Positions 8,860 to 16,842 of a stretch of 51,301 bases of DNA are shown piece after piece. The DNA is from Ruminococcus flavefaciens. Lineage in GTDB: Bacteria > Bacillota > Clostridia > Oscillospirales > Ruminococcaceae. The stretch's first letter is position 1, and each line of letters begins with the position of its first letter. The position numbers and the translations under genes are program-made. The notes beneath the pieces are model-generated. The model was not told where the DNA came from. It saw only the letters and a program-made list of their open reading frames with translations, and searched no databases. The stretch spans positions 1 through 51,301 of the forward strand of contig DBXO01000035.1 of the NCBI GenBank assembly GCA_002309635.1, written 5' to 3'.

Positions 8860-9201
8860 ATGAATATTGTTATCATCGTCAATATAATAGCCGCACTTGC
8901 CATATTGACCGGCGGCTTAATGATGAGAAAGTACGCTGACGAACCAGTCGACCGCTCCATAGGCTTCAGAACGCAAAAGGCTATGTCAGACAGCGAGGCT
9001 TGGCGGTTCGCCAATAAAAAATGCGGCGGAGCATGGGCGATCATCGGAGCAGTATGCTTTGTCCTGACTTTAGCAGCTGTTTTGGCATTCCCTGCCCACA
9101 GCTTTGCTCATCTTGCAGTGCTGATACTGCTCACGGTGTCTGCTGTCACTGCGGCTGTATTTGTTGAAATACAGCTGAAAAACAGATCCGGCAAAACATA
9201 A
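8860..9201 (+). CDS. SdpI/YhfL-like small membrane protein
   Basis: 113 aa with three predicted membrane helices (about 3-20, 62-80 and 86-106). The central segment IGFRTQKAM...SEAWRFANK matches the conserved core of SdpI-family proteins. In Bacillus, SdpI is the immunity/signalling protein for the SdpC toxin, but most short homologues have no known role. No toxin gene lies beside it. The ribosome site is weak, so the start is less certain than the frame. Confidence 0.7.
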   Translation: MNIVIIVNIIAALAILTGGLMMRKYADEPVDRSIGFRTQKAMSDSEAWRFANKKCGGAWAIIGAVCFVLTLAAVLAFPAHSFAHLAVLILLTVSAVTAAVFVEIQLKNRSGKT

Positions 9202-9206
9202 CACAG

Positions 9207-9243
9207 CTCTCCTGTTCATTACGGACAGGAGAGTTTCTTTTTT
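9207..9243 (+). terminator. rho-independent terminator
   Basis: CTCTCCTGT (9207-9215) pairs with ACAGGAGAG (9225-9233) and is followed by a T-rich run. It closes the lipoprotein-ridA-SdpI group. Confidence 0.88.
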
Positions 9244-9245
9244 GC

Positions 9246-9274
9246 TTGAAATAATATGTGATATGTGGTATAAT
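9246..9274 (+). promoter_or_regulatory. sigma-A-type promoter for nadA-hydE
   Basis: TTGAAA (9246-9251), 17-bp spacer, TATAAT (9269-9274), placed 48 bp before the nadA start. Confidence 0.82.
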
Positions 9275-9322
9275 GTTAAAATAGGCTTATTGTAATTTGA
9301 AATCCAGAAAGGAAGTATATCC

Positions 9323-10255
9323 ATGACTGTCCGTGAATTACAGGATAATATCATAAAGCTCAAAAAACAGACAAATACCGCTATCCTCGCCCACTGCTAC
9401 CAGGCGCGTGAGATATGCGAGATAGCCGATTTCGTCGGAGACAGCTACAAGCTCAGCGTTGACGCTAAAAGCGTCTCTCAGGAGAACATCATCTTCTGCG
9501 GAGTACACTTCATGGCTGAGACCGCTAAAATGCTCTCGCCTCAGAAACGCGTTTACCTCTCCAGCAAGCATGCAGGCTGCCCCATGGCGGAGCAGATGGA
9601 CAGGGATATGATAAGCGCCATACGCGCTCAGGAGCCCGACCGTACTGTTGTCGCCTATATCAATACAACTGCGGCTCTCAAGACCGTCTGTGACGTCTGC
9701 GTTACTTCTTCAAGCGCCCTTAAGATAGTAAAGGCTCTTGACAGCGACAAGATACTCTTTATCCCCGACTGCAACCTGGGAGACTACATCAAGAAGCAGT
9801 GCCCCGACAAGGATATAAAGCTTTTGCAGGGCGGATGTCCCACTCATGCAAGGATAACCGTGAATGAAGTCCTTGCAGCTAAAAAGGAGCACCCCGACGC
9901 ACTATTCCTAGTTCACCCCGAATGTACTCCCAAGGTGGTTGAACTTGCGGATTATGTTGGTTCTACCACGGGAATAATGGACTATGCAAAAAAGTCAGAC
10001 AAAAAGGAGTTCATAATCGGTACGGAGAATTCCATAGTGGAGCATTTGCAGTACGACTGCCCCGAAAAGAGCTTCTACCCCGTGAGCCGCGACCTTGTAT
10101 GCCATAATATGAAGCTCACGACTCTCCCGGATGTGTACAATACCCTCCTTGCCATCAGCGGCGAGGACCGCGAAGCCTGTGAAATAATCATGGACGACGG
10201 GCTCATTGCACAGGCAAGAAAGTGCATAGACGAAATGATAAGGCTGGGCGGCTGA
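9323..10255 (+). CDS. nadA: quinolinate synthase A
   Basis: [4Fe-4S] enzyme (310 aa) that condenses iminoaspartate with dihydroxyacetone phosphate to quinolinate in de novo NAD synthesis. The three cluster cysteines expected for the family can be placed in FCGVHFMAETA, HPECTPKV and DCPEKSFYPV. The repeated-domain signatures SSKHAGCPMA and PDCNLGDYI are also present. AAAGGAAG precedes the ATG. nadB and nadC are not nearby. It is coupled to hydE: the next ATG starts one base after the nadA stop. Confidence 0.95.
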   Translation: MTVRELQDNIIKLKKQTNTAILAHCYQAREICEIADFVGDSYKLSVDAKSVSQENIIFCGVHFMAETAKMLSPQKRVYLSSKHAGCPMAEQMDRDMISAIRAQEPDRTVVAYINTTAALKTVCDVCVTSSSALKIVKALDSDKILFIPDCNLGDYIKKQCPDKDIKLLQGGCPTHARITVNEVLAAKKEHPDALFLVHPECTPKVVELADYVGSTTGIMDYAKKSDKKEFIIGTENSIVEHLQYDCPEKSFYPVSRDLVCHNMKLTTLPDVYNTLLAISGEDREACEIIMDDGLIAQARKCIDEMIRLGG

Positions 10256-10256
10256 T

Positions 10257-11306
10257 ATGATGGGATCAGTCGAAAAGCTGTACAATACATGCAACCTCAC
10301 CGACAATGAGCTGAGGGAGCTGATAACTGCTGAGGATAGCGGAACTGCAGAACTCCTCCGCAGACGCGCTGACGAGGTAAGGCAGAAAAGCTACGGAAAA
10401 AAGGTCTTTCTCCGCGGACTAATCGAGATCTCCAGCTACTGCAAGAACAACTGCCTTTACTGCGGCATACGCCGGGGGAATACCGAGGCTGACCGCTACA
10501 GGCTGTCCCGTGAGGATATACTGAAATGCTGCGAAAACGGCTATGAGCTGGGCTTCCGCACATTCGTCATGCAGGGCGGCGAGGACGCATTCTTCACTGA
10601 TGACTTTCTCTGTCCGCTGATAACCGTGATAAAGGAAAAATACCCCGACTGCGCAGTGACACTTTCCCTCGGAGAACGCTCCTATGAGAGCTACAAAAGG
10701 CTGAAGGAGGCAGGAGCAGACAGATATCTGCTCCGTCACGAGGCGGCTTCTCAGGAACTGTATTCAAAGCTCCACCCTGAGGAAATGAGCCTTGAAACCC
10801 GGAAAAACTGCCTGTTTCAGCTGAAAGGGCTGGGCTATCAGGTAGGTGCGGGCTTCATGGTGGGAGCTCCATTTCAGACTGTGGAGCATCTGATCGCAGA
10901 CCTGCGCTTTTTGCAGGAGCTTCAGCCGCAGATGATAGGCATAGGTCCATTTGTACCCCACCACAAGACTCCATTTGCCGCTGAAAAGGGCGGAACTCTT
11001 GAGCTTACCCTCAGACTTCTCGGTATACTCAGGCTGATGTTCCCTAAGGTCCTTCTGCCTGCGACCACCGCTCTCGGCACTGTTGCTCCCAACGGCAGGG
11101 AGCTGGGCCTGCAAACGGGATGCAACGTTGTTATGCCCAATCTTTCGCCTGTTATGGTGCGTAAAAAGTACGACCTGTACGACAATAAGATATGCACCGG
11201 CGAGGAGGCGGCGGAGTGCCGCAGCTGCCTGCAAAGACGTATAGAATCCGCTGGCTACGAGGTGGTATCGGAGCGCGGAGACTGTATTGATCAGTTGAGA
11301 GTTTAG
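10257..11306 (+). CDS. hydE: [FeFe]-hydrogenase H-cluster radical SAM maturase HydE
   Basis: 349 aa radical SAM enzyme acting in assembly of the hydrogenase active site. The CX3CX2C motif is CKNNCLYC near residue 62. A C-terminal CX7CX2C (in KICTGEEAAECRSC) has the spacing of the second cluster site described for HydE, which separates it from BioB and PylB. MQGGED, LRHEA and the GFMVGAPFQT segment are also typical. Two adjacent ATGs (10257 and 10260) could each start it. The final codons (QLRV) lie in the short repeat that follows. hydF, hydG and hydrogenase genes are not in the window. Confidence 0.92.
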   Translation: MMGSVEKLYNTCNLTDNELRELITAEDSGTAELLRRRADEVRQKSYGKKVFLRGLIEISSYCKNNCLYCGIRRGNTEADRYRLSREDILKCCENGYELGFRTFVMQGGEDAFFTDDFLCPLITVIKEKYPDCAVTLSLGERSYESYKRLKEAGADRYLLRHEAASQELYSKLHPEEMSLETRKNCLFQLKGLGYQVGAGFMVGAPFQTVEHLIADLRFLQELQPQMIGIGPFVPHHKTPFAAEKGGTLELTLRLLGILRLMFPKVLLPATTALGTVAPNGRELGLQTGCNVVMPNLSPVMVRKKYDLYDNKICTGEEAAECRSCLQRRIESAGYEVVSERGDCIDQLRV

Positions 11307-11324
11307 AGTGCAGAGTTGAGAGTT
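11293..11324. repeat. tandem 'agttgagagt' repeat overlapping the hydE 3' end
   Basis: Units related to agttgagagt and agagtgcag repeat about three times across the hydE stop codon. The run supplies the last four hydE codons and the TAG stop. A reverse-complement-like motif (agctctcagctttt) recurs at 11385-11398 and after the esterase gene near 13936, which suggests the same dispersed family. Confidence 0.5.
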
Positions 11325-11430
11325 AAAGAGTTTGCTCTTATTATTTAAATCCTTTCGCAGAAGGCGGCAAGATAACTTTCAGCTCTCAGCTTTTCGCTTC
11401 TTTGCAAAATTTTGATTTAAGGAGAAATTT

Positions 11431-12375
11431 ATGCGAGTACGTTTTCATCTGCCCGACTTTTCGGGTAATTTCAAGCTGAACCTGCTCTTCACGGAACTCC
11501 TTGAGCGTAACCGTGAATTCTTCCGTGAGGGAGTTGAGATAGCGTCCTTTTACGGAGTTTTCCCGCCCTCCATATGGAACGGCGGCAGGACTCAGGGGGG
11601 AGTATGCGACAAGACCTTCGTAAAAGGCGTAATAAAGGCGTTCAACGACAAAGGCATACCGCTCCGCTTCACTTTCACCAACCCCGCACTGGAGAAAAAA
11701 CACCTCAGTGACCAGTTCTGCAATATGGTCTTGGCCATGGCCAATAACGGACTTAATGAAGCTATCGTTATGTCGCCCATTCTGGAGGACTATATCCGAC
11801 ATAATTTTCCCGACTACAAGCTGACAAGCTCCACCTGCAAGCGCCTGAATACACTGGAAGGCCTTCTTGATGAGCTGAAAAAGGACTATCACATAGTCGT
11901 TATGGACTACGACCTCAACAACAGGTTTGAACTTCTGGAGCAGATACCAATGGAGGACAGACCGAAAATAGAGTTTCTGTCAAACGCATGCTGCGAGCCG
12001 GGATGTCCGAGGCGTTCAGCGCATTATCACTCCATAGGCGTTCAGCAGATAGCCTATAACGAGCATATAAAGAAATACCCGAATCTGCCATTTGACGCGG
12101 CCAAATACGACCCCGACCACTTCCGCGACTGCCCTTACTCACAGAGAGGTCTCTTTGAGATAAGGAACCTCCGCACACATATCTCTCCCGATGATATCTG
12201 GGAGAAGTACGTGCCTATGGGCTTTGAGCAGTTCAAGATAGAGGGCAGGACTGCAAGTCCCATCAATGTCCTCGAGACCTATATGTACTATATGGCTAAG
12301 CCCGAATGCCGCGACGAAGCGCGTTTCACTCTCCTCAAGGCTATGGAGAATACGGGCGCACTCTCATTCAAATAA
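11431..12375 (+). CDS. U32-peptidase-like Fe-S/TIM-barrel protein, unknown function
   Basis: 314 aa. The C-terminal block with NACCEPGCPRR, then DCPYSQRG, then GFEQFKIEGRT recalls the cysteine pattern and the FKIEGR element of U32 family proteins. Members of that family (UbiU/V, RlhA, TrhP) bind [4Fe-4S] clusters and act in hydroxylation rather than proteolysis. The N-terminal part is unusual for U32, so this is a distant relative at best. AAGGAG precedes the ATG. It sits after nadA-hydE, two other Fe-S proteins, but a ~125-bp repeat-containing gap separates them. Substrate unknown. Confidence 0.6.
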   Translation: MRVRFHLPDFSGNFKLNLLFTELLERNREFFREGVEIASFYGVFPPSIWNGGRTQGGVCDKTFVKGVIKAFNDKGIPLRFTFTNPALEKKHLSDQFCNMVLAMANNGLNEAIVMSPILEDYIRHNFPDYKLTSSTCKRLNTLEGLLDELKKDYHIVVMDYDLNNRFELLEQIPMEDRPKIEFLSNACCEPGCPRRSAHYHSIGVQQIAYNEHIKKYPNLPFDAAKYDPDHFRDCPYSQRGLFEIRNLRTHISPDDIWEKYVPMGFEQFKIEGRTASPINVLETYMYYMAKPECRDEARFTLLKAMENTGALSFK

Positions 12376-12421
12376 TAATACCACTGTCTTATAACTATCA
12401 CCGAACAATGGGGGATATATT

Positions 12422-13936
12422 ATGAAAATAGCAGCTGTTTTCAGCGATAACATGGTGCTTCAGAGAAACAAGAACATCCGCGTTTTCGGCACCTGCACAA
12501 ACAAGGACAAGGCAATAACCGTAAGCATTCCCGAGCTTCAGAGCTCTGCCCGCGCTGTCATTAAGGACGGCAGATGGGAAGCTGTGCTCCCGCCGAGAAG
12601 AGAGTTCAGCTCATGCACCCTTGAGGTCTGTTGCGGAGCTGTGAAAAAGGTCTTCAAAAACGTCGCCATAGGCGAGGTATGGCTGGCAGGCGGTCAGTCG
12701 AATATGGAATTCGAGCTCAAGGACGAGCGCAGGGGCGCTGCCGCTCTTGCAGGCTGTATGGGCGAAAACGTCAGGTTTTACTATACGCCCAAATGTTCAA
12801 TGAAAAACGATGAGCTTCTCACGGCTGAGAAGGAGTCATGCTGGGCGCTGCCCTCTCCCGAGAATTCCCGCTCGTGGTCGGCTGTGGGCTACTACTTCGC
12901 AAAAGAGCTCAGCCGCAGACTTGGAGTAACAGTAGGTATCATCGGCTGTAACTGGGGCGGCACCTCCGCTTCTGCATGGATAAGCCGCGAATACCTTGAA
13001 TATGACAGCCGTCTGCACCCTTATCTTGATGACTACGATAAAGCCATAGAGGGCAGGACTGACGAGGAAATGATAGCAGAATACGACGAATACTCCGAAA
13101 AACAGTGGAAATGGGACAGAGAGATCAACGCCTACCTCAAGGCGCACCCCAATACCAAGTGGAGCACCGCTATTGCCAAATTCGGCGAATCTCTGTACCC
13201 CGGTCCCATGAATATAAAGAATCCCCTGCGCCCAAGCGGTCTTTACGAGACTATGGTAAGCCGCATCGCCCCCTATACTCTTGCGGGAGTTCTGTGGTAT
13301 CAGGGAGAATCCGACGATTTCCGCGCCGGGACCTATGATGTTCTGCTGAAAACTCTTATCGAGAACTGGCGCAGCGACTGGCACGACGACGAAATGCCGT
13401 TTCTGATAGTACAGCTGCCTATGTTCAGATATGAGGAGGAGCCCGACAATCAGAGCTGGGCTTACGTCAGAGAAGCACAGGAAAGAGTCTTCCGCACCGT
13501 GAAGAATACAGGTCTTGCCGTGGCTCTCGACTGCGGAGAATTCAACAATATTCACCCTGTGGACAAGTCTCAGGTGGGACACAGGTTATATTTGCAGGCT
13601 ATGGACCTGGTTTACGGCATACTCGGAGACGGAGACTGCCTGCCGCCTATGTACGACAGCTATGAGGTCATCGGCAGTACCATGCTCATACACCTCAAAA
13701 ACTGTGAAAGAGGTCTCGGCGGCAAGGACGCACGCTGCCTCGAGGGCTTCGAGATAGCAGGCGCAGACGGAAAATATCATCCTGCAAAGGCAACTGTAAG
13801 ACTGCCCTATATAGAGCTTCGCAGCGACAAGGTGAAGATACCGTTTTCGGCCCGCTTCAAATGGACGAACTACGCTGACGTGGGGCTTTTCGGTATAAAC
13901 GACCTGCCGCTGCCGCCCTTCCGCACAGATAAATAA
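12422..13936 (+). CDS. sialate O-acetylesterase-like SGNH hydrolase
   Basis: 504 aa. The nucleophile-serine block is GGQSNMEF (around residue 93). NWGGTSASAWIS and VLWYQGESD are further SGNH blocks, and the catalytic Asp/His region near the C-terminal third is NNIHPVDKSQVGH. This architecture is shared by sialate O-acetylesterases and related acetyl-xylan-type esterases. There is no signal peptide, so it should act in the cytoplasm on imported acetylated sugars. Substrate cannot be assigned from sequence; in a ruminococcal setting plant hemicellulose fragments are as likely as sialic acid. Confidence 0.85.
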   Translation: MKIAAVFSDNMVLQRNKNIRVFGTCTNKDKAITVSIPELQSSARAVIKDGRWEAVLPPRREFSSCTLEVCCGAVKKVFKNVAIGEVWLAGGQSNMEFELKDERRGAAALAGCMGENVRFYYTPKCSMKNDELLTAEKESCWALPSPENSRSWSAVGYYFAKELSRRLGVTVGIIGCNWGGTSASAWISREYLEYDSRLHPYLDDYDKAIEGRTDEEMIAEYDEYSEKQWKWDREINAYLKAHPNTKWSTAIAKFGESLYPGPMNIKNPLRPSGLYETMVSRIAPYTLAGVLWYQGESDDFRAGTYDVLLKTLIENWRSDWHDDEMPFLIVQLPMFRYEEEPDNQSWAYVREAQERVFRTVKNTGLAVALDCGEFNNIHPVDKSQVGHRLYLQAMDLVYGILGDGDCLPPMYDSYEVIGSTMLIHLKNCERGLGGKDARCLEGFEIAGADGKYHPAKATVRLPYIELRSDKVKIPFSARFKWTNYADVGLFGINDLPLPPFRTDK

Positions 13937-14019
13937 GAGCTCTCAGCTTTTCAGGAGCTGTCTGCATTATCAGGCTTTCGCCCGCAAAAAAATCAACCAT
14001 GTAAAAAAGGAGAATCATT

Positions 14020-14790
14020 ATGCTTTTAGCAGTAGATATCGGCAACACAAATATTGTTTTCGGCTGCGTTGACAGCAAGGACGAGGTGATCCTCTTTGAG
14101 CGCATCAGCACCAATCACAACGCAACTGCCGCAGAATACGCAGTTCTTATCAAGACTATCCTCGAAATGAACAGCTTCAACATCTCCGACATAGACGACG
14201 CTATCATGTCCTCGGTAGTTCCCTCGGTGACAAATACCGTAAAGGAGGCTATCCGCAAGCTTTTCGGCGTTGATGTTATGATTGCGGGTCCTGGAGTCAA
14301 AACAGGTCTCAATATCCTCATCGACAACCCGGGACAGCTTGGAAGCGATCAGGCTGTTGATGCTGTTGCAGCTATAAATCAGTACCCCGTTCCCCTTATC
14401 ATTATCGATATGGGTACAGCTACGACCCTTTCCGTTGTGGACAGCAAGAAGAACTACCGCGGCGGAGTTATCCTCACCGGTATGAAAGTCTCCGCAGACG
14501 CTCTTACCGCAAGAACTGCACAGCTCCCCAAGATCAATTTTGAAGTTCCGCCCCATGTTATCGGCACGAATACTATCGACTGCCTAAAGAGCGGTATCCT
14601 CTACTCAAACGCAAGCGCTCTCGACGGTATCATCGACCGCATGGAGGAAGAGCTGGGCGAAAAGTGTACAGTTGTAGCTACAGGCGGTCTCTCAGAGCTG
14701 GTCGTGCCTCTTTGCAGGAAAAAGATAATCCTCGATAATAACCTGCTTATCAAGGGCCTTGCTATCATTTACAGAAAGAACAAGAAGTAA
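14020..14790 (+). CDS. coaX: type III pantothenate kinase
   Basis: 256 aa ASKHA-fold enzyme for the first step of coenzyme A synthesis. Motifs: DIGNTNIVFG (N-terminal phosphate loop), GPGVKTGLNI and GSDQAVDAVAA (pantothenate region), and IDMGTATTLSVVD. It is the CoaX type, which is not feedback-inhibited by CoA and needs a monovalent cation. AAAGGAG precedes the ATG. A strong terminator follows directly. Confidence 0.95.
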   Translation: MLLAVDIGNTNIVFGCVDSKDEVILFERISTNHNATAAEYAVLIKTILEMNSFNISDIDDAIMSSVVPSVTNTVKEAIRKLFGVDVMIAGPGVKTGLNILIDNPGQLGSDQAVDAVAAINQYPVPLIIIDMGTATTLSVVDSKKNYRGGVILTGMKVSADALTARTAQLPKINFEVPPHVIGTNTIDCLKSGILYSNASALDGIIDRMEEELGEKCTVVATGGLSELVVPLCRKKIILDNNLLIKGLAIIYRKNKK

Positions 14791-14794
14791 GCAA

Positions 14795-14824
14795 AAAGCT
14801 CCGCATAAGCGGAGCTTTTATATT
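14795..14824. terminator. bidirectional terminator between coaX and the DUF805 gene
   Basis: AAAGCTCCGC (14795-14804) and GCGGAGCTTT (14809-14818) form a 10-bp stem with loop ATAA. T runs lie on the plus-strand 3' side, and A runs on the 5' side serve the converging minus-strand gene. Confidence 0.9.
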
Positions 14825-14835
14825 TTATTCAATTG

Positions 14836-15864
14836 TCAATATCTTGGTCTTGCAGGTAAGCCCCACTGGTTCTCGCCAACGCTTGGTCTGCACCAGAATA
14901 TTATATTGATTATAAGTCCTGCAAGTGCAACAGGCGAACACAGGCATGTAAGTCCTGCCAGCATCGAATTGTCTATACCCGGGATAAATCTAATAAGCGT
15001 CGGTATACTTCCCGCAAAAAGAAGAAGTATCCATAATCCAGACTTTCCTGCGTCGTGAAGCCTTCTTACTCCCGACGACCAGTAGGGTATTCCGATAACG
15101 ACAGAAAAAATAAGCGTAGCGACAGACGCGCCTATTGTGCCCTCTGCCATTTTTTCAATTTGATCCAGCGAAGAATAGGTGCCTGAAGTTACCGTCCTAA
15201 ATGACGAAATGAACACTGATGACAACACGCAGCCAAAAACTATACCTATTATGCAGTTGAACAGGAAACCGTACCAGAACTCGCTTCGTGTGGAGCGGCC
15301 CTTGAAGTTGAAGTAGTTCTTGAAGTAGAGCTTTATAGCCTCTCCGAAGCCTACATACTGCGGGCTTTCACTGCTCTCGTTGAACGGTCCCTGATAGCCG
15401 AATACAGGACCGTTGTACATATTGGGCTGACCGTAGTTGTTGGGCTGACCATAGCCGTTGGGCTGACCATAGCCGTTGGGCTGACCATAGCCGTTGGGCT
15501 GACCGTAGCCGTTAGGCTGGCCGTAGTTGTTGGGCTGACCATAGTTGTTGGGCTGACCATAGCCGTTTGGCTGACCATAGCCGTTTGGCTGACCATAGTT
15601 GTTGGGCTGGCCGTAGCCGTTGGGCTGACCATAGCCGTTGGACTGACCATAGCCGTTTGGCTGACCGTAGTTGTTCTGCTGTCCGTAGTTGTTCTGCTGT
15701 CCGTTATTGTCTGTGCCTGTGCTGTCAGACGAGTAATCAGACGATGCTGACGTCATTGCGGAAATATCGTCCATTGCCCCTGACGATCCTTCAAGAGAAG
15801 CTCCGCAGTTTTCGCAGTATCTGTCTCCGTCACGGTTTTCATAACCACAGTTTTTACATTTCAT
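14836..15864 (-). CDS. zinc-ribbon protein with YGQPN repeats and DUF805 membrane domain
   Basis: 342 aa in three parts. Residues 3-20 are a zinc ribbon (CKNCGYEN...CENCG). Residues 58-147 are fifteen tandem hexapeptides N[GN]YGQ[PQS]. Residues ~175-335 are a DUF805 domain with three or four membrane helices, including the typical RSTRSEFWYGFLF and SGVRRLHDAGKSGLW blocks. GGGAGG lies upstream of the ATG. The role of DUF805 is not known; the hydrophilic repeat linker may phase-separate or bind a partner. The repeat number is likely to vary between strains because the DNA repeat is nearly exact. Another zinc-ribbon/Gln-Pro repeat protein is encoded at 41921. Confidence 0.88.
   Translation of the reverse strand: MKCKNCGYENRDGDRYCENCGASLEGSSGAMDDISAMTSASSDYSSDSTGTDNNGQQNNYGQQNNYGQPNGYGQSNGYGQPNGYGQPNNYGQPNGYGQPNGYGQPNNYGQPNNYGQPNGYGQPNGYGQPNGYGQPNGYGQPNNYGQPNMYNGPVFGYQGPFNESSESPQYVGFGEAIKLYFKNYFNFKGRSTRSEFWYGFLFNCIIGIVFGCVLSSVFISSFRTVTSGTYSSLDQIEKMAEGTIGASVATLIFSVVIGIPYWSSGVRRLHDAGKSGLWILLLFAGSIPTLIRFIPGIDNSMLAGLTCLCSPVALAGLIINIIFWCRPSVGENQWGLPARPRY
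15424..15693 (-). repeat. 18-bp tandem repeat encoding N[GN]YGQP hexapeptides (15 copies)
   Basis: Coding minisatellite inside the DUF805 gene. Unit variants differ mainly by GGC/AAC (Gly/Asn) and synonymous third positions. The period keeps the reading frame, so slippage would change length without loss of function. Confidence 0.93.
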
Positions 15865-15896
15865 GATTTTTTACCTCCCTTTATCATGGTACTTCT

Positions 15897-15925
15897 ATTT
15901 TATCAAAAACTGTTTTGTTTGTCAA
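15897..15925 (-). promoter_or_regulatory. promoter for the DUF805 gene
   Basis: On the minus strand, TTGACA (15925-15920), 17-bp spacer, TAAAAT (15902-15897), ~35 bp upstream of the start codon. Confidence 0.78.
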
Positions 15926-15956
15926 TATATTTTGTTAGAATAAGCTTATATATATA

Positions 15957-15983
15957 ACAAAAAGCTCCCAGACAAGGGAGCTT
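15957..15983 (-). terminator. terminator of the ylxM-ffh-rpsP-khpA operon
   Basis: AAGCTCCC (15962-15969) pairs with GGGAGCTT (15976-15983). In the minus direction the stem is followed by a run of T, immediately after khpA. Confidence 0.87.
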
Positions 15984-15989
15984 GCTTTT

Positions 15990-16223
15990 TTATTCGATCG
16001 TAACAGAGACCTTCTGGTCCTTCTTAGCTGCACCTGCACGCATGATCGTACGGAGAGCCTTTGCTATCCTGCCCTGCTTGCCGATAACTCTTCCCATATC
16101 GTCGGGAGCTACGTTAAGGTGGAACACGATAACGCCCTCTTCGTCCGGAGCGTCCTCGGTAATATTTATGGCAGTTTTATCTTCTACGAGACCTGCTGCG
16201 ATGGCATAAAGTAAATCTTTCAT
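15990..16223 (-). CDS. khpA: KH-domain RNA-binding protein KhpA
   Basis: 77 aa single type II KH domain with GKQGR as the GXXG RNA-binding loop (around residue 48). In streptococci and other Firmicutes KhpA pairs with KhpB/Jag, binds RNA and influences cell elongation. Location directly after rpsP is the standard one. GGAGG lies seven bases before the ATG. The rimM-trmD-rplS genes that usually follow are missing here; a terminator closes the operon instead. Confidence 0.93.
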   Translation of the reverse strand: MKDLLYAIAAGLVEDKTAINITEDAPDEEGVIVFHLNVAPDDMGRVIGKQGRIAKALRTIMRAGAAKKDQKVSVTIE

Positions 16224-16295
16224 TGTAAAAACCTCCGTAAGCTTCCGGACAGAGGCAGAGACGCTTAAGCCTCTCCTCTTCCATTAAGCTTTTGA

Positions 16296-16538
16296 TCAAA
16301 GAACTCCCTCTTTCTTGAGGATAGCCTTTACTGTGTCAGTAGGCTGTGCACCCTTTGCGATCCAGTCCTTAGCCTTATCTGCGTCTATCTTAACAACAGA
16401 GGGCTCCTTTGTGGGATCATAGTAACCGATCTCCTCAACGAAACGACCATCTCTGGGGTATCTTGAATCAGCAACTACTACACGATAGAAAGGAGCTTTC
16501 TTAGCGCCCATTCTTCTCAGTCTGATCTTTACTGCCAT
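16296..16538 (-). CDS. rpsP: 30S ribosomal protein S16
   Basis: 80 aa, full length. The N terminus MAVKIRLRRMGAKK and the FYRVVVADSR and GYYDPT segments are diagnostic of bS16. An in-frame GTG three codons upstream overlaps the GGAGGTG ribosome site, so the ATG at 16538 is taken as the start. Confidence 0.96.
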   Translation of the reverse strand: MAVKIRLRRMGAKKAPFYRVVVADSRYPRDGRFVEEIGYYDPTKEPSVVKIDADKAKDWIAKGAQPTDTVKAILKKEGVL

Positions 16539-16595
16539 TATATTCACCTCCGAAAAAAGATTATATATTCAAGCGGCGGGAGACCGCATTGAAAG

Positions 16596-16823
16596 CTATA
16601 AAAATGCATCAGCTATCTCCGCTATGACTGCGACGATCAGCAGTACCCATGACAGACCAAACATGATCTTCGGGATGACCGAGCCTTTTTTGCCATTTTC
16701 AGGCTCACCTCTGATCACACTGATGACAATTGAAACCATCAGCAGCAAAATAGCGATACTGCTTAAAAACTTACCTGCACCGGAACGGAATTTCATTCCG
16801 TGACGTAACGCAAATAACGTCAT
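16596..16823 (-). CDS. small two-helix membrane protein, unknown
   Basis: 75 aa with hydrophobic segments at about 16-37 and 51-73 joined by a charged loop rich in Gly, Glu and Lys. No family recognised. It lies in the ylxM-ffh-rpsP-khpA operon between ffh and rpsP, 19 bp after the ffh stop, and is read in the same direction. The ribosome site (AGGA) is modest; a second ATG at codon 10 is an alternative start. The presence of an inner-membrane miniprotein in the SRP operon is suggestive but no more than that. Confidence 0.6.
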   Translation of the reverse strand: MTLFALRHGMKFRSGAGKFLSSIAILLLMVSIVISVIRGEPENGKKGSVIPKIMFGLSWVLLIVAVIAEIADAFL

Positions 16824-16842
16824 ATATCACTTATCCTGCCGC

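Noticed and set aside
8860..9201. SdpC/SdpI toxin-immunity pair
   Set aside because: No toxin or processing genes lie nearby; the short SdpI-like protein alone is not evidence for a toxin system.
12836..13582. 248-aa minus-strand reading frame
   Set aside because: Antisense shadow of the esterase gene.
15424..15693. CRISPR-like array
   Set aside because: The repeats are contiguous 18-bp units without spacers and encode an in-frame hexapeptide.
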